Assembly (NCBI RefSeq): GCF_021917145.1
Contig: NC_061062.1
Span: forward strand, 3,197,063 to 3,261,062
DNA: 64,000 nt
Source of the DNA: Hypomesus transpacificus
Lineage: Eukaryota > Chordata > Actinopteri > Osmeriformes > Osmeridae
Reading direction: 5' to 3'
The notes under the pieces were generated by a model. It saw nothing but the letters and a program-made list of their open reading frames with translations. It was not told the DNA's origin and did not search any database. Made by a program: the position numbers and the translations under genes. Positions 51,517-63,500 of this stretch are shown one piece after another (position 1 is the stretch's first letter; every line of letters starts with the position of its first letter).

Positions 51517-53816
51517 ACCTCTCTCTCTCTCTATCTGTCTACCTCTCTCCCCCCGTGTCTCTCTTTCTCGTTCCCCGTCTTGCTCTTTTCCTCACCTTGT
51601 CTCTCTCCACTCTGGCTATAGGATGATTAGAAACCAATTGGTTTCCTGTAATCCCATTGGTTAAATCTGACAGTGACCAGGTGTCGTGGCTTCCCTGCTG
51701 TGTGTCCTTGGGGACACCTGGCTCCTGGTCCCCCTCCAAGCTCTGCTGAGGACCGAGACCCATCGGTGTTCAGCTCAACCAGAACACTGTAGGATTGTGT
51801 CAAATACAAAACATAATAGAATTGAACAGGCAATTCATCATCACTTGATTCATGAGAAATAATGGGGTAGAGGACATGAAGACTTTCTGGGGGGGTTATT
51901 TTGGTGTTGTCCTCATCTTAACCATGAAATGACTTAAGCTTTACTGGTGTGTTTTGATGCGTGATGTTGATGATGCTCCACTTCTACTAACGTGCGTAGC
52001 GTTCGGTTGCTTGTTGTGCTTAAAGGCAGTGTTGGTAACTTTTGCGAGCCTAGCTATTTTGTCTTGAGATCGAAAGGATTCAAACCTAAATATCCCACCC
52101 CCTCCCTTCAAAGCCATTCCCTCCATGAATGCGCTGCGCAGCTTTACAGACCTACCTGGTGGAAGGTAGGTAGGTAAACAGACAAGTAGCCCGTCCAACC
52201 ATAGCAACCATAGCTTTATTACAGTCCTGCTACACCCACACATATCTGATTTGTAAAATATTACTATTTTACAATACTTTTAGACTTTGGTTGCTATCAG
52301 GATGTGACGTTTATTCCAGCAAATGACAAGAAGTGCATCTCAACAACATTACCAACCCTGAGAACATTCTCGTAGGTGTAAGGCCATGCGTTCTTTAGAG
52401 CGCCCACCTGAAACCTTCCTCTCGTCTGAATGGTGCTTCCTTGAACTCTCATTTTTGAAAAAGGGAAAATGTCAACCTGGACGAGTTCATCCTGGCAGAT
52501 GGTCGTGGTAGGAGATTATCCTAGCCGTACACAGGTTCCTTGGAAAGGCTACATGCAGCTACCAGTTTGCGTGCGATTTGTCAGCACTTAAAATGGTCCC
52601 TACTGGGTGTCAGTGGTACAAGGGGAGCATGGGGTTAGATCTTATTTGATTCTCTCTCTTGGTCTTTAATCCTTTTATGTTATGTTGTGGAGAAAAGCCT
52701 GTTTGTGACCCACGCATACCCCATGCCCCAGGCAAAATGAGACACATACCGCTCTCTGATGATATCTCAAAGTAGGACCTAGTCTGCTGTTTTCCTGCTC
52801 TTCTCCTGTCGTGATGTGGCTTTGTTACTAATGGTAGCAGACATGTCACCTTTGGGCTCTAGCTATTGTCTGTGTTCTGTTGTGGCGTGTGTGACATTTG
52901 TTTCAAATGGCAAAGAAAAAATAAGCAGTTCACCAAATTTATTGTCTCAATAAAAACAACAATCCATCATAGACCACTGATAGACCGCAATCTGAGGAGC
53001 CAATCTTTGACATGGAGGACATTGTGTGCCGTGTGTTAGACCTGATGATATAACTTTGTTACGAGATGGACTTAGGGTCTGTTATTTCACCCTGACACGA
53101 TGGTTCTGGTGGCTCCCTTCCTGACTCCTCAAACACAAGGGCCTGGCTTTAGCTGAGCCAGGCCTGTTACACTCAGGTTCTCTGCTTACCTAGCTCCCAA
53201 GCCGCCTCTAGGATAACAGCACACTGATATCGATCGTCCTTTTTAGATAACAGTAATTACCTTCTTACTTTCTCTTCCACCAGCAGATGTTGCCACCTAG
53301 ATTGCAACCTACTTCCACGTATAAGATGAACGGTCAGACTGAATTTCAATAGAATAATCTAAACAAGCGTAACATGCTTTGGTTACGTGTATTACGTGTT
53401 AAGTTCTCGACAAACTAGGTTGCTTCCATGATGGAGACTGAGGCCACATGGGTTCAGTAGGATAATCGTTTTGAAACATGGTTACGAAAGCCCATTTTCA
53501 TCCTGTGTCAAATTTGTAAAAGCAAAATGTTTGACTGGAGAAACCAGAGAATTCATTCAGGTATTCGTTCAATGTCTTTTTTCTGGAGCAGCAGGTCTCG
53601 ATCAGAACAATTGGAAGCCCAACGTTTCTTTCATTCTGTTGTACACTTCCACTGCGAGGAAGAATACATATAGATACATTCTGCCTGTCTGTCATCTGAA
53701 TTTACCTTTGTTAGTCCAGTAACCGCAGTAAATGAAAAAGACAGTTGTTAGGTAATTTAGTGTGTCATTATAGTACAGGTCTCCACTTTCTCTTTCTTTC
53801 TCTCTCTGTTGCGTCT

Positions 53817-53912
<96 letters not shown>

Positions 53913-56900
53913 ACATATTCTTTCTCTCTCTCTCTTTTTACTCTTTCTCTCTCATTTATGTCTACCTCCCTCTCTTTTCTGGTGTGGTCCTCGACTGTGA
54001 AGGTCCTGGAGGGGTTCACGTCCAGGCTGATCCAGACCAGGGTCCTTTCCTCCAGAGATCTGCGTTCCTTGACCAAGTACCAGCTCATCCTGGCCAGAGA
54101 GCAGTTCCGCAGGAACCCTCCACCTCACGTCAGGGTACGCTGCCGCCCACAACACCAGCCTGGTCGTGCTAGAACTCATCCACATGCAGCCTTCAGTAAA
54201 CAGAAACATGCAACCACAAAACATGGCGCTATCACAGAATCGATTTCCACAGGATGACCCCTATACTAAGGGCGATAAAATGTAAACATTGTCATGTTGT
54301 GACTGACGTGATCAAGTAATCTGCTGTTTGCAAATGAGGTAAAGTCAAGCTCAGCTAAGTCAGGCTAGACCAAGCTTATAGCCTAGACCTCTCACATAAT
54401 ATGACATCATTGGTAAAGCTCTTTGTAGTCTCACTCAGCCTTGCCCTGAGCTTCTCAACCACGTCTCCGGCTGCCTAGCGAAGCTAAGCCCATCCTGGTT
54501 TCGAACTAATCCAGCTCTGCTGTCTTGCTGTTGACAGGGGGGCCAACAGGGGGCGCTGGAGGGAGACTTTGCCCTGTGTATCAGCCTGTACCACGGCTAC
54601 GAGCTCCTGATGGCCATGGGCCTGCGCTCGCTCTACGTTTACGTCCAAGGCATCATGGACGGCACGAGGGGTAGGAGACTCCCGCTCCACCCACACCGTC
54701 ACCTGGGTGCATGTTTTCTCCGCCTGGTAGACGCTGACGTTGTGTGTTCCTTCTGATTGTGTTCCGATGCTGTGTTCCATCATTCTGTTCTTGTCCGTGT
54801 TTCTTGGTTCTGCGTGCGATGGTAGAGATGTCTCGGGCCAGGAATGAGCTCCAGAGGAACCCGACCTTCATGGACCTCTTTAAGGAGATGGAGAGCATGT
54901 TCCTCAAGTCTGCAGGTACCCATGTCACTCCGCATGATGACCTATCTTAACTGGGCTGTGTTCAAGAACGCAATGTGTTTTTTTTGTTGTTGTGCTTTTT
55001 CGAAAGCTGTGTATCTAAGCTAGTCCGGTAACAACTGGATAGGAGAGTATTGTGTTCTCCAATGTTAATCAATAAATGTCTTCCCTACGACTCCTCATGT
55101 CAGGTTAGTACCCAGAAATCCTAGTTGTTTGTGCATAACGCATTCTTCTCCTTCTCTGTGTCCCAGGTCCAGGGGAGCAGTTTATCTACAGCCACCCTAA
55201 GCTTCTGAAGCTGGAGGAAGTAGTTCTGCAACACTTCAAAACCTGGGCTGAAAACTCACATTCAGGTACTACGCTGAGATAATGTGTTTACTATCACTGT
55301 TCCCGACTCGATTAAGATCCACATCGAAATGATCCACATGCAGCAACGTAACAGGGATCTCTTATGTGACGCTTCCAAGGGTCAGTTATACAACATGTTG
55401 CCTTTTTAGCCCCCATTGAGGCAGGAAATCGGTATTTTCAGTTGAATGAGCTGATACGATCCTCCTCTGATTGGTCTAGACCTGGGCTCTGCCAGCGGGC
55501 AGCAGGAAGTGAGCACGCGTGTGATGATCTTCTCGTCGTTCCGCGAGAGCGTGCAGGAGATTGCCGCCATGTTGAACCGCCACCAGCACGTCATCAGGGT
55601 CATGACCTTCATGGGCCAGGCCTCTGCGGGGAAGGTCAAAGGGTTCACCCAGAAGGAACAGCTGGAAGTAGGAACTGCTTTCTGTCATACTCACACATAT
55701 ACCTGTGTTTATGTATGTATTTAGAACTGCATAACATCACTGCTGTACCCATGTCACTTCTATGATGTACTGCAGATAAGGCAATATTGGTGCAGCCCAA
55801 ACTAGGTCCCGCCTTGCTCTGTTGTAGCTTGTATGTTAAATAATACACAAGTATTTCTGGTATGATGTCTCCAGTACAGCTAACAACTGCTCTGGGCCAA
55901 TGAGAGCATGATGCCACTGTGTTGCCAGGGGGAAAGCTTTAACATTAGCCTCTGACTAACTCGCCAGCGTTCGTTTGCCGGGGACTGAAAAGGTTACCTT
56001 GCGAACAAAGGGTTTAATGGCTTATCAATGAAAGTCAAAACCTAACTTTAGATAGTTTTATGAATTGTGCAGTTCCCAGTGTTTAAGAGAGTTATATTGT
56101 GTGTAGTTCCCAATGTTTAAGAGAGTTATAGTATGTGTGCAGTTCTCAGTGTTTAAGATAGTTATATTATGTGTGTAGTTCTCTGTGTTTAAGAGAGTTA
56201 TATGATGTGTGTCGTTCCCAGTGTTTAAGAGAGTTATATGATGTGTGTCGTTCCCAGTGTTCAAGCCTCCCCTCTCTCCTCTGTTCAGGTGGTGCGGCGT
56301 TTCCGTGAGGGGGGCTTCAACACTCTGGTGTCCACCTGTGTAGGGGAGGAGGGGCTGGACATCGGAGAGGTCGACCTCATCATCTGCTTCGACGCTCAGA
56401 AGAGCCCGATCCGATTGGTCCAGAGAATGGGTCGCACAGGACGCAAGCGCCAGGGCAGGATTGTGGTGATCCTGTCAGAGGGCAGAGAGGAACGGGTGAG
56501 GAGGGAGGCAGGGAGGGAGGGAGGGAGGGAAGGAGGAAGGCAGGGAGGGAGGGAGGTAGGGAGGGAAAATAACATAAGGGTAGAGAAAGAAGGAATCAAG
56601 TCAAATCAAGTGTTTTTGTATAGCCCTTTTTACAAGTAATGTCACAGCACTTGAATCAACCTAAACCCTCAAGGAAGGGAAGAGGAGAAGGGCAAGGGGA
56701 GGAGGAGGAGAGAGACGGATGTGAGGAGGATCTCTCCTGGGGGTCTTCCTCACAACACCTAACACTAAGTGACCGCTTTAAAGTTCTCACATCTCACCAT
56801 CACGTCTGTGGCATCTCTCTCTCTTTTCCTCTTCCAGACGTACAATCAGAGCCAGTCCAACAAGCGGAGTCTTCACAAGTCCATTCTGGGGAACAGAAAC

Positions 56901-59900
56901 AGCCTCCACATGTTCACCAACAGCCCCCGCATGCTGCCCCCGGGAGTCCAGCCCACCCTGCACAAGATGCACATCAGCTGCGGACAGTTTGACCACGGGG
57001 AGGCCGGACGGAAGACATCCCGCAGACGCCGGTCTCACGAAGAGGGGCAAGATTCCCTCGTCCATCCTCACAACCTAGGTAGGAGACGTCGTCCACCCTC
57101 ACAACCTAGGTAGGAGACGTCGTCCACCCTCACAACCTAGGTAGGAGACGTCATCCACCCTCACAACCTAAGTAGGAGACATCGTCCACCCTCACAACCA
57201 AGGTAGGAGACGTCGTCCACCCTCACAACCTAGGTAGGAGACGTCGTCCACCCTCACAACCTAGGTAGGAGACGTCATCCACCCTCACAACCTAGGTAGG
57301 AGACGTCGTCTACCCTCACAACCTAGGTAGGAGACGTCATCCATCCTCACAAGCTAGGTAGGAGACGTTATCCACCCTCACAACCTAGGTAGCCATCATC
57401 CACCCTCACAACCTACGTAAGAGACATTGTCCACCTAACCTGACTCGCCAGATGGTTTGTTACACCTATCCATCTGGGCAGTTGCCCTTGGAAACTGTTT
57501 GAACCCTCACCAAAACCTTTACAGTCTGGTGTGTATGTGTGTTACAGTGACCTACCCAACGACCGGAAAGAAAGATGGCTACCTCACCACGTCTGAGTAC
57601 TCCGTATGGGCGTCGACCATGAAGCTGGATGAGAACGAGGCCCCGCCCACACTCAGGCCATATCACTTCCTGTCCCTACCCGGGGACACGCCCCCTCCAG
57701 TGGCTCCAGGGGCCAGGATCCTGTCACTGTGGGAGTGGAGGCACTGGCAGAACCGCCCCCTCCCCACCCACAGGGTGGAGCACTCCGCCCGCTGCCTCCA
57801 CTTCACCAGCATCATGGAGCTGACAGACAGCCTGCGACAGGACGACGAGGTGAGGGGTCAAGCTGGGGTCAGGGGTCAGGCTGGGGTCAGGCTTGGGTGA
57901 GGGGTCAGGGGTCAGGCTGGGGTGAGGGGTCAGGCTGGGGTCAGGGGTCAGGCTGGGGTGAGGGGTCAGGCTGGGGTGAGGAGTCAGGCTGGGGTCAGTC
58001 TGGGGTGAGGGGTCAGGCTGGGGTCAGGCTGGGGTCAGGCTGGGGTGAGGAGTCAGGCTGGGATCAGGGGTCAGGCTGGGGTCAGGCTGGGGTGAGGAGT
58101 CAGGCTGGGGTCAGGGGTCAGGCTGGGGTCAGGGGTCAGGCTGGGGTCAGGGGTCAGACAGGGCTCGACCAAGTCTGTTTAGGCTGTTTGTGCTTTTTGT
58201 TGTAGTAGCGTAATTCTTTGTCCTTAGTGACTTCATTATTCTTTGTTTTATATGCTTAAAGTACTATTCTTTACCACTATATTATAGTGCTGTTGTGTAC
58301 GGATGAATTACACGGCATTATTAACAACTTGTACAGTAATAATTGTAATTCATCTATCCGTTTAAAAGGATTTTAACTTGTTGTTGAGTGACTTTTACAC
58401 TCACAACTTTCGGCATATCTCCAGCTTCTTCAGGGGGCTTCCTGAACCTGTCACAGGCTAACCTGTCCTGGTTACAGGAACACAGTCTGTCAGGTGTGGA
58501 AGTCACAGGCTAACCTGTCCTGGTTACAGGAACACAGTCTGTCGGGTGTGGAAGTCACAGGCTAACCTGTCCTGGTTACAGGAGCACAGTCTGTCAGGTG
58601 TGGAAGTCACAGGCTAACCTGTCCTGGTTACAGGAACACAGTCTGTCGGGTGTGGAAGTCACAGGCTAACCTGTCCTGGTTACAGGAGCACAGTCTGTCA
58701 GGTGTGGAAGTCACAGGCTAACCTGTCCTGGTTACAGGAACACAGTCTGTCAGGTGTGGAAGTCACGGGCTACAACAGCACCCCCTCGTACAGAGAGCTG
58801 GAGAGGAATCAATCACACTGCACGTGGGGAAAGTGAGATTCAGTTATGTGCTGTTATTGACCACCAGATCAGAGATTTAATTAATGTGCTTTGTGTGTTG
58901 TGATTGTATCCGTATTAATAATCCAATTATACATGTTGTGACAGATCAAGTAATTACTCTGCCATCTACCAGCAGCTAATGGAGACACCAGCCCAGAATA
59001 GCAACGTGTGCTGAGGCAGCCAAATACATCGGCCTGATTAGCATTTTACCACAACCCTCTCTGTAACCCAGAAACTGCTTGAGTGCTTTTGGTGTTTCAG
59101 CATGATAATGAGAGGTAGATGGAAGGTGGTGTTTCACCATGATAATGAGAGGTAGATGGAAGGTGGTGTTTCAGCATGATAATGGGAGGTAGATGGAAAA
59201 TGGTGTTTCAGCATGACAATGGGAGGTAGATGGAAGGTGGTGTTTCACCATGATAATGAGAGGTAGATGGAAGGTGGTGTTTCAGCATGATAATGAGAGG
59301 TAGATGGAAGGTGGTGTTTCAGCATGATAATGGGAGGTAGGTGGAAGGTGGTGTTTCAGCATGATAATGAGAGGTAGATGGAAGGTGGTGTTTCACCATG
59401 ATAATGAGAGGTAGATGGAAGGTGGTGTTTCAGCATGATAATGGGAGGTAGATGCAAAATGGTGTTTCAGCATGACAATGGGAGGTAGATGGAAGGTGGT
59501 GTTTCACCATGATAATGGGAGGTAGATGGAAGGTGGTGTTTCAGTATGATAATGAGAGGTAGATGAAAGGTGGTGTTTCAGCATGATAATGAGAGGTAGA
59601 TGGAAGGTGGTGTTTCAGCATGATATTGAGAGGTAGGTGGAAGGTGGTGTTTCAGCATGATAATGAGAGGTAGATGGAAGGTGGTGTTTCAGCATGATAA
59701 TGGGAGGTAGGTGGAAGGTGGTGTTTCAGCATGATAATGAGAGGTAGGTGGAAGGTGGTGTTTCAGCATGATAATGAGAGGTAGATGGAAGGTGGTGTTT
59801 CAGCATGATAATGAGAGGTAGATGGAAGGTGGTGTTTCAGCATGATAATGGGAGGTAGGTGGAAGGTGGTGTTTCAGAATGATAATGAGAGGTAGGTGGA

Positions 59901-60546
59901 AGGTGGTGTTTCAGCATGATAATGAGAGGTAGATGGAAGGTGGTGTTTCAGCATGATAATGGGAGGTAGGTGGAAGGTGGTGTTTCAGCATGATAATAAG
60001 AGGTAGGTGGAATGTGGTGTTTCAGCATGATAATGAGAGGTAGATGGAAAGTGGTGTTTCAACGTCAGGACTGGCGGTGGTGTTGTTGTCGACAGCGGTG
60101 GCTGTTACCCTCTAGGGATATATTATACTGTGCAGTCCTGAAACTTTCACATTCCGCAGATGTGTGTGTGTGTTTGTGTTTGTGCCCATGACAGGATCCA
60201 ACAGTGAAAACAGATCTAAGGTTATATTTGTGTGTGTGCAGCTCTGTGTTTGTGTGTGTGTTTGTGTGTGTGTTTGTGTCAAGCTAGGAAAACAAACAAT
60301 TTAGCCAGTGATCCAGTGTGTGAGAGACAGGTCACTGTGATCTAATTTGAGACAGGCTACTGACTGGAATCTAATTAGAGAGACAGTTTAGTGACTACAG
60401 TCTGATTAGCGAGAGAGAGACAGGTTATTGCTGTGTAGTTAGAGACAAGTTGCTGACTAGTCTTACTAGAGAGAGAGACAGGTTACTGTCGTCTAATGAG
60501 ACAGAGAGAGAGACACACACACAAACAGCTTACTGTCGTCTAATGT

Positions 60547-60583
<37 letters not shown>

Positions 60584-63500
60584 TACTGTCGTCCAATGAG
60601 GAGACAGTCTGGAGCGGTCTGGATCTGATTTCACAGATATTTAAATCATCTCCTCTGGTTCAAACACACGCTGATTTATGGACAGGCGTCTGCTGCCGTA
60701 TGTCTTCCTCAGCGTTGTGTGCTACGGCAGCAGCTCTTCTCATGGTCTCCCTCCTACACAGGTGGGCCGCAGCAGAGTCATGGAGTCAGCCCCCCCCGCT
60801 GCTCTGAGATGCCTGTCTGATAGCTGGCTATCTGCTCTCATCATCTTCTCAAACACATATCCATTAGCGAGCCTTTCTGTGCGTGGGCGTTCATGTGTGT
60901 GTCTGTGTAATAGGCTTTGTATCTTGTATCCAAGTGAAACATGTTTTAAAATGGCCCTGGCATGAACGCACAATTGACTGACTGCTTTTCTGTTGAGAAA
61001 CAGAGAAAGTTAGCAGCATTTAGAACTCTGTTTTCGACTTTGATCCATCGGCACACAAATTGCATTTTCTTTCCAGCGGTGTTAATTATTTTTCCACAAG
61101 GGGCTTAACTTACCCTATTTATCTGTGTTTAACACAAACACACACACACACACACACACATTGGCACCCTCACTCTATTCTCTCTGCATGGATAACGTTA
61201 GCCAGCCATTGGTTATACTGACCTCAATACTGGAGGCCTCACTTCTTGCCATTGTCACCTTTAACAAAGTATAGGAGAGGGGTAGTGGGAGGGAGGAGGG
61301 AGAGAGGGAGGGGGGAGAGAGGGAGGAGGGAGAGAGGGAGAGAGGGAGAGAGGGAGAGAGGGAGACGGAGAGCAGACCCTCAATAGTGTGACGGTAAAAA
61401 GGTTTTTCATTAGGCACTAACTGTTTTCGTCTGAAACGAAGACCCTTCCTACTTTAGCACAGAGAGGCAACGTCAGGGAGGCAGGGGTAGACAGAGAGAA
61501 GCAATTATGGAGGCAGAGGCTGGCTGGGAGAGGGATGGAGGCTGAAAGAGGCAGTCAGGAGGCAGACGAATAGAGGGTGGCAGAGAGAAGGAAGCAGGCA
61601 GAAAGAAGGAAGCAAGCAGAGAGAGGCAGGCAGGCAGAGAGAGGTAGGCGGGCAGAGAGAGGCAGGCAGGCAGGCATAGAAGCAGAGAGAGGCAGGCAGA
61701 GAAAGGTAGGCAGAGAGAGGCATGCAGAGAGAGGCAGGCAGGCAGAGAAGCAGAGAGGCAGGCAGAGAAGCAGAGAGGCAGGCAGAGAAAGGCAGGCAGA
61801 GAGAGGCAGGCATGCAGAGAGAGGCAGGCAGGCAGAGAGAGGCAGGCAGGCAGAGAGAGGCAGGCAGGCAGAGAAAGGTAGGCAGAGAGAGGCAGGCAGA
61901 GAGAGGCAAAGAAGCAGAGAGAGGCAGGCATGGAGAGAAGCAACCAGACATGATCTTCCCTAGTTATGTAACATTTCTGAGAAGTGTTATATAAGCCCAG
62001 AAGCTGCATGTAGGCCATGACCTAGTTAAACATGGAGAGGAGGGGAGAGGAGGAGAGAGAGAACTGGGAAGGAAAGGAGGAGAGGAGAAGGGGGGGGGTA
62101 GAGGAGAGATAGACACAGAATACTGATTTGGACACTTGTGTTTCCGCGAGGCTGTTTGTATTGTCCTGTCTGATGGCTAACAGCTTGTCCACACTAAACA
62201 AGCCGTGTTTGCTTGCTTGACATATTTCATATTCAGTTCAGCAGGTTGGGGAGAGGGATTAGTTTATACTTCCCTCGACTCTCCTCCCTCCTCCTCTCCC
62301 CTCCCTATGTCATCCAGCTACATCACTGCCTGCCATCATGCCCTCGTTTATTTTAGTCTACGTGACCAATCTAATGATTAAATGCAGCTGATCTGGTGAT
62401 TAATTGTTTGTGTTTTATTGAGAAAATACCCCCCCTGCCCCCGCCTGCTCCTCTTCTCTGCCCATAACATCTCAGACTTGTTTACTAACATATGCTCCCC
62501 AGCATGTGTTGGCAGAACATTCACATTTCACACATTTGAGTTTCACACCTCGTAACTGCCATGTACTCCAGTCAGCTGTTTGCTTTTCCATTGAGCCTCG
62601 CAGAGTGGAAAAATAACTGTGAGATAAGAAAAGGTGATTTGTCTTTTCGTTGAGTTTCTGTTTGTGTGTCTAAATAAGTATGGTCGTAAACAACCAGATA
62701 CATTTTCAATCTAAGTCAAGGGGCATGGTTTCCAGAACAATGCTCTGTTTGTGAAGCTTGTCTAATTCTCTCCACACACACACACAAAAAAAAGATTTAT
62801 TTTGCACAACAATTTCAGACTTAACAGTGACCTTAAAACCTAGTTTGAAGTCTGGATTGGAGACGATTCAAAACTCAGATTGTTCTCTTCCGGAACCATG
62901 GATCAGTACAAAACAGTGCTCAGTTTATTTAAGTGTGTGTTACAACATCTCATGTTCCCTTCCTGTACCCATGGCAGACTCCCTGTTGAGAACAACCTCG
63001 ATGGAGGTGAGATGCACAGGATGTCCACATAACCAGTCCAGCTGTGGTGGCTTAGTTATCTGGTGTGCTGTTCAGTGGAGCAGGCCGGTAGGCTAGCAGC
63101 TCTGCCAAGCCTCCCTCCCTCCGTCCAGCCCGTCACCTGTGGATGCCCCTGCCTCAAACGGATGTCTCCTAAAACGCGATGAATTTCAACCAAACCCCCC
63201 CCTCCCTCCCCATCTTGTCATAAGACCATTAGTCCAACATCATGGTCCCTACCCCCTCAGGCCAAACCCTCCCGAACAGAGCCCATAACACATTCACGCT
63301 CCGTCTAATTCTCTCACACCCCTCCTATCATCTCTGGTCGCCCAATAGTCACACTGCTCTGCTGCTAGGAAGTCAGGGGGGGGGGGGGGGGGGGGGGGTG
63401 GAGTCTATGTTGAGACTGCCTCTCCTCTCCCCTCCTCTCAAGCTAAACAAAACTCCTACTATCCCTACTGATTTACAGTTATGAGTGTTTTTCGATCTAC

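Larger units (their letters stand above)
50129..54002. other. fancm intron 4, right part
   Basis: I see no supported coding exon. There are CCGT/CT repeats at 51.3-51.5 kb and 53.8-53.9 kb; the rest looks unique. The final CT tract leads to the TGAAG acceptor of exon 5 at 54003. Confidence 0.6.

Noticed and set aside
58738..58832. Extra coding exon of fancm
   Set aside because: Exon 12 joins directly in phase to [11 protein letters not shown] at 63549, where human FANCM has GECSYE. Adding this 95-nt piece breaks the frame, so I kept it only as a pseudo-exon candidate.
59095..60063. CRISPR-like array
   Set aside because: Units join head to tail with no unique spacers, there are no cas genes, and the context is a vertebrate intron.
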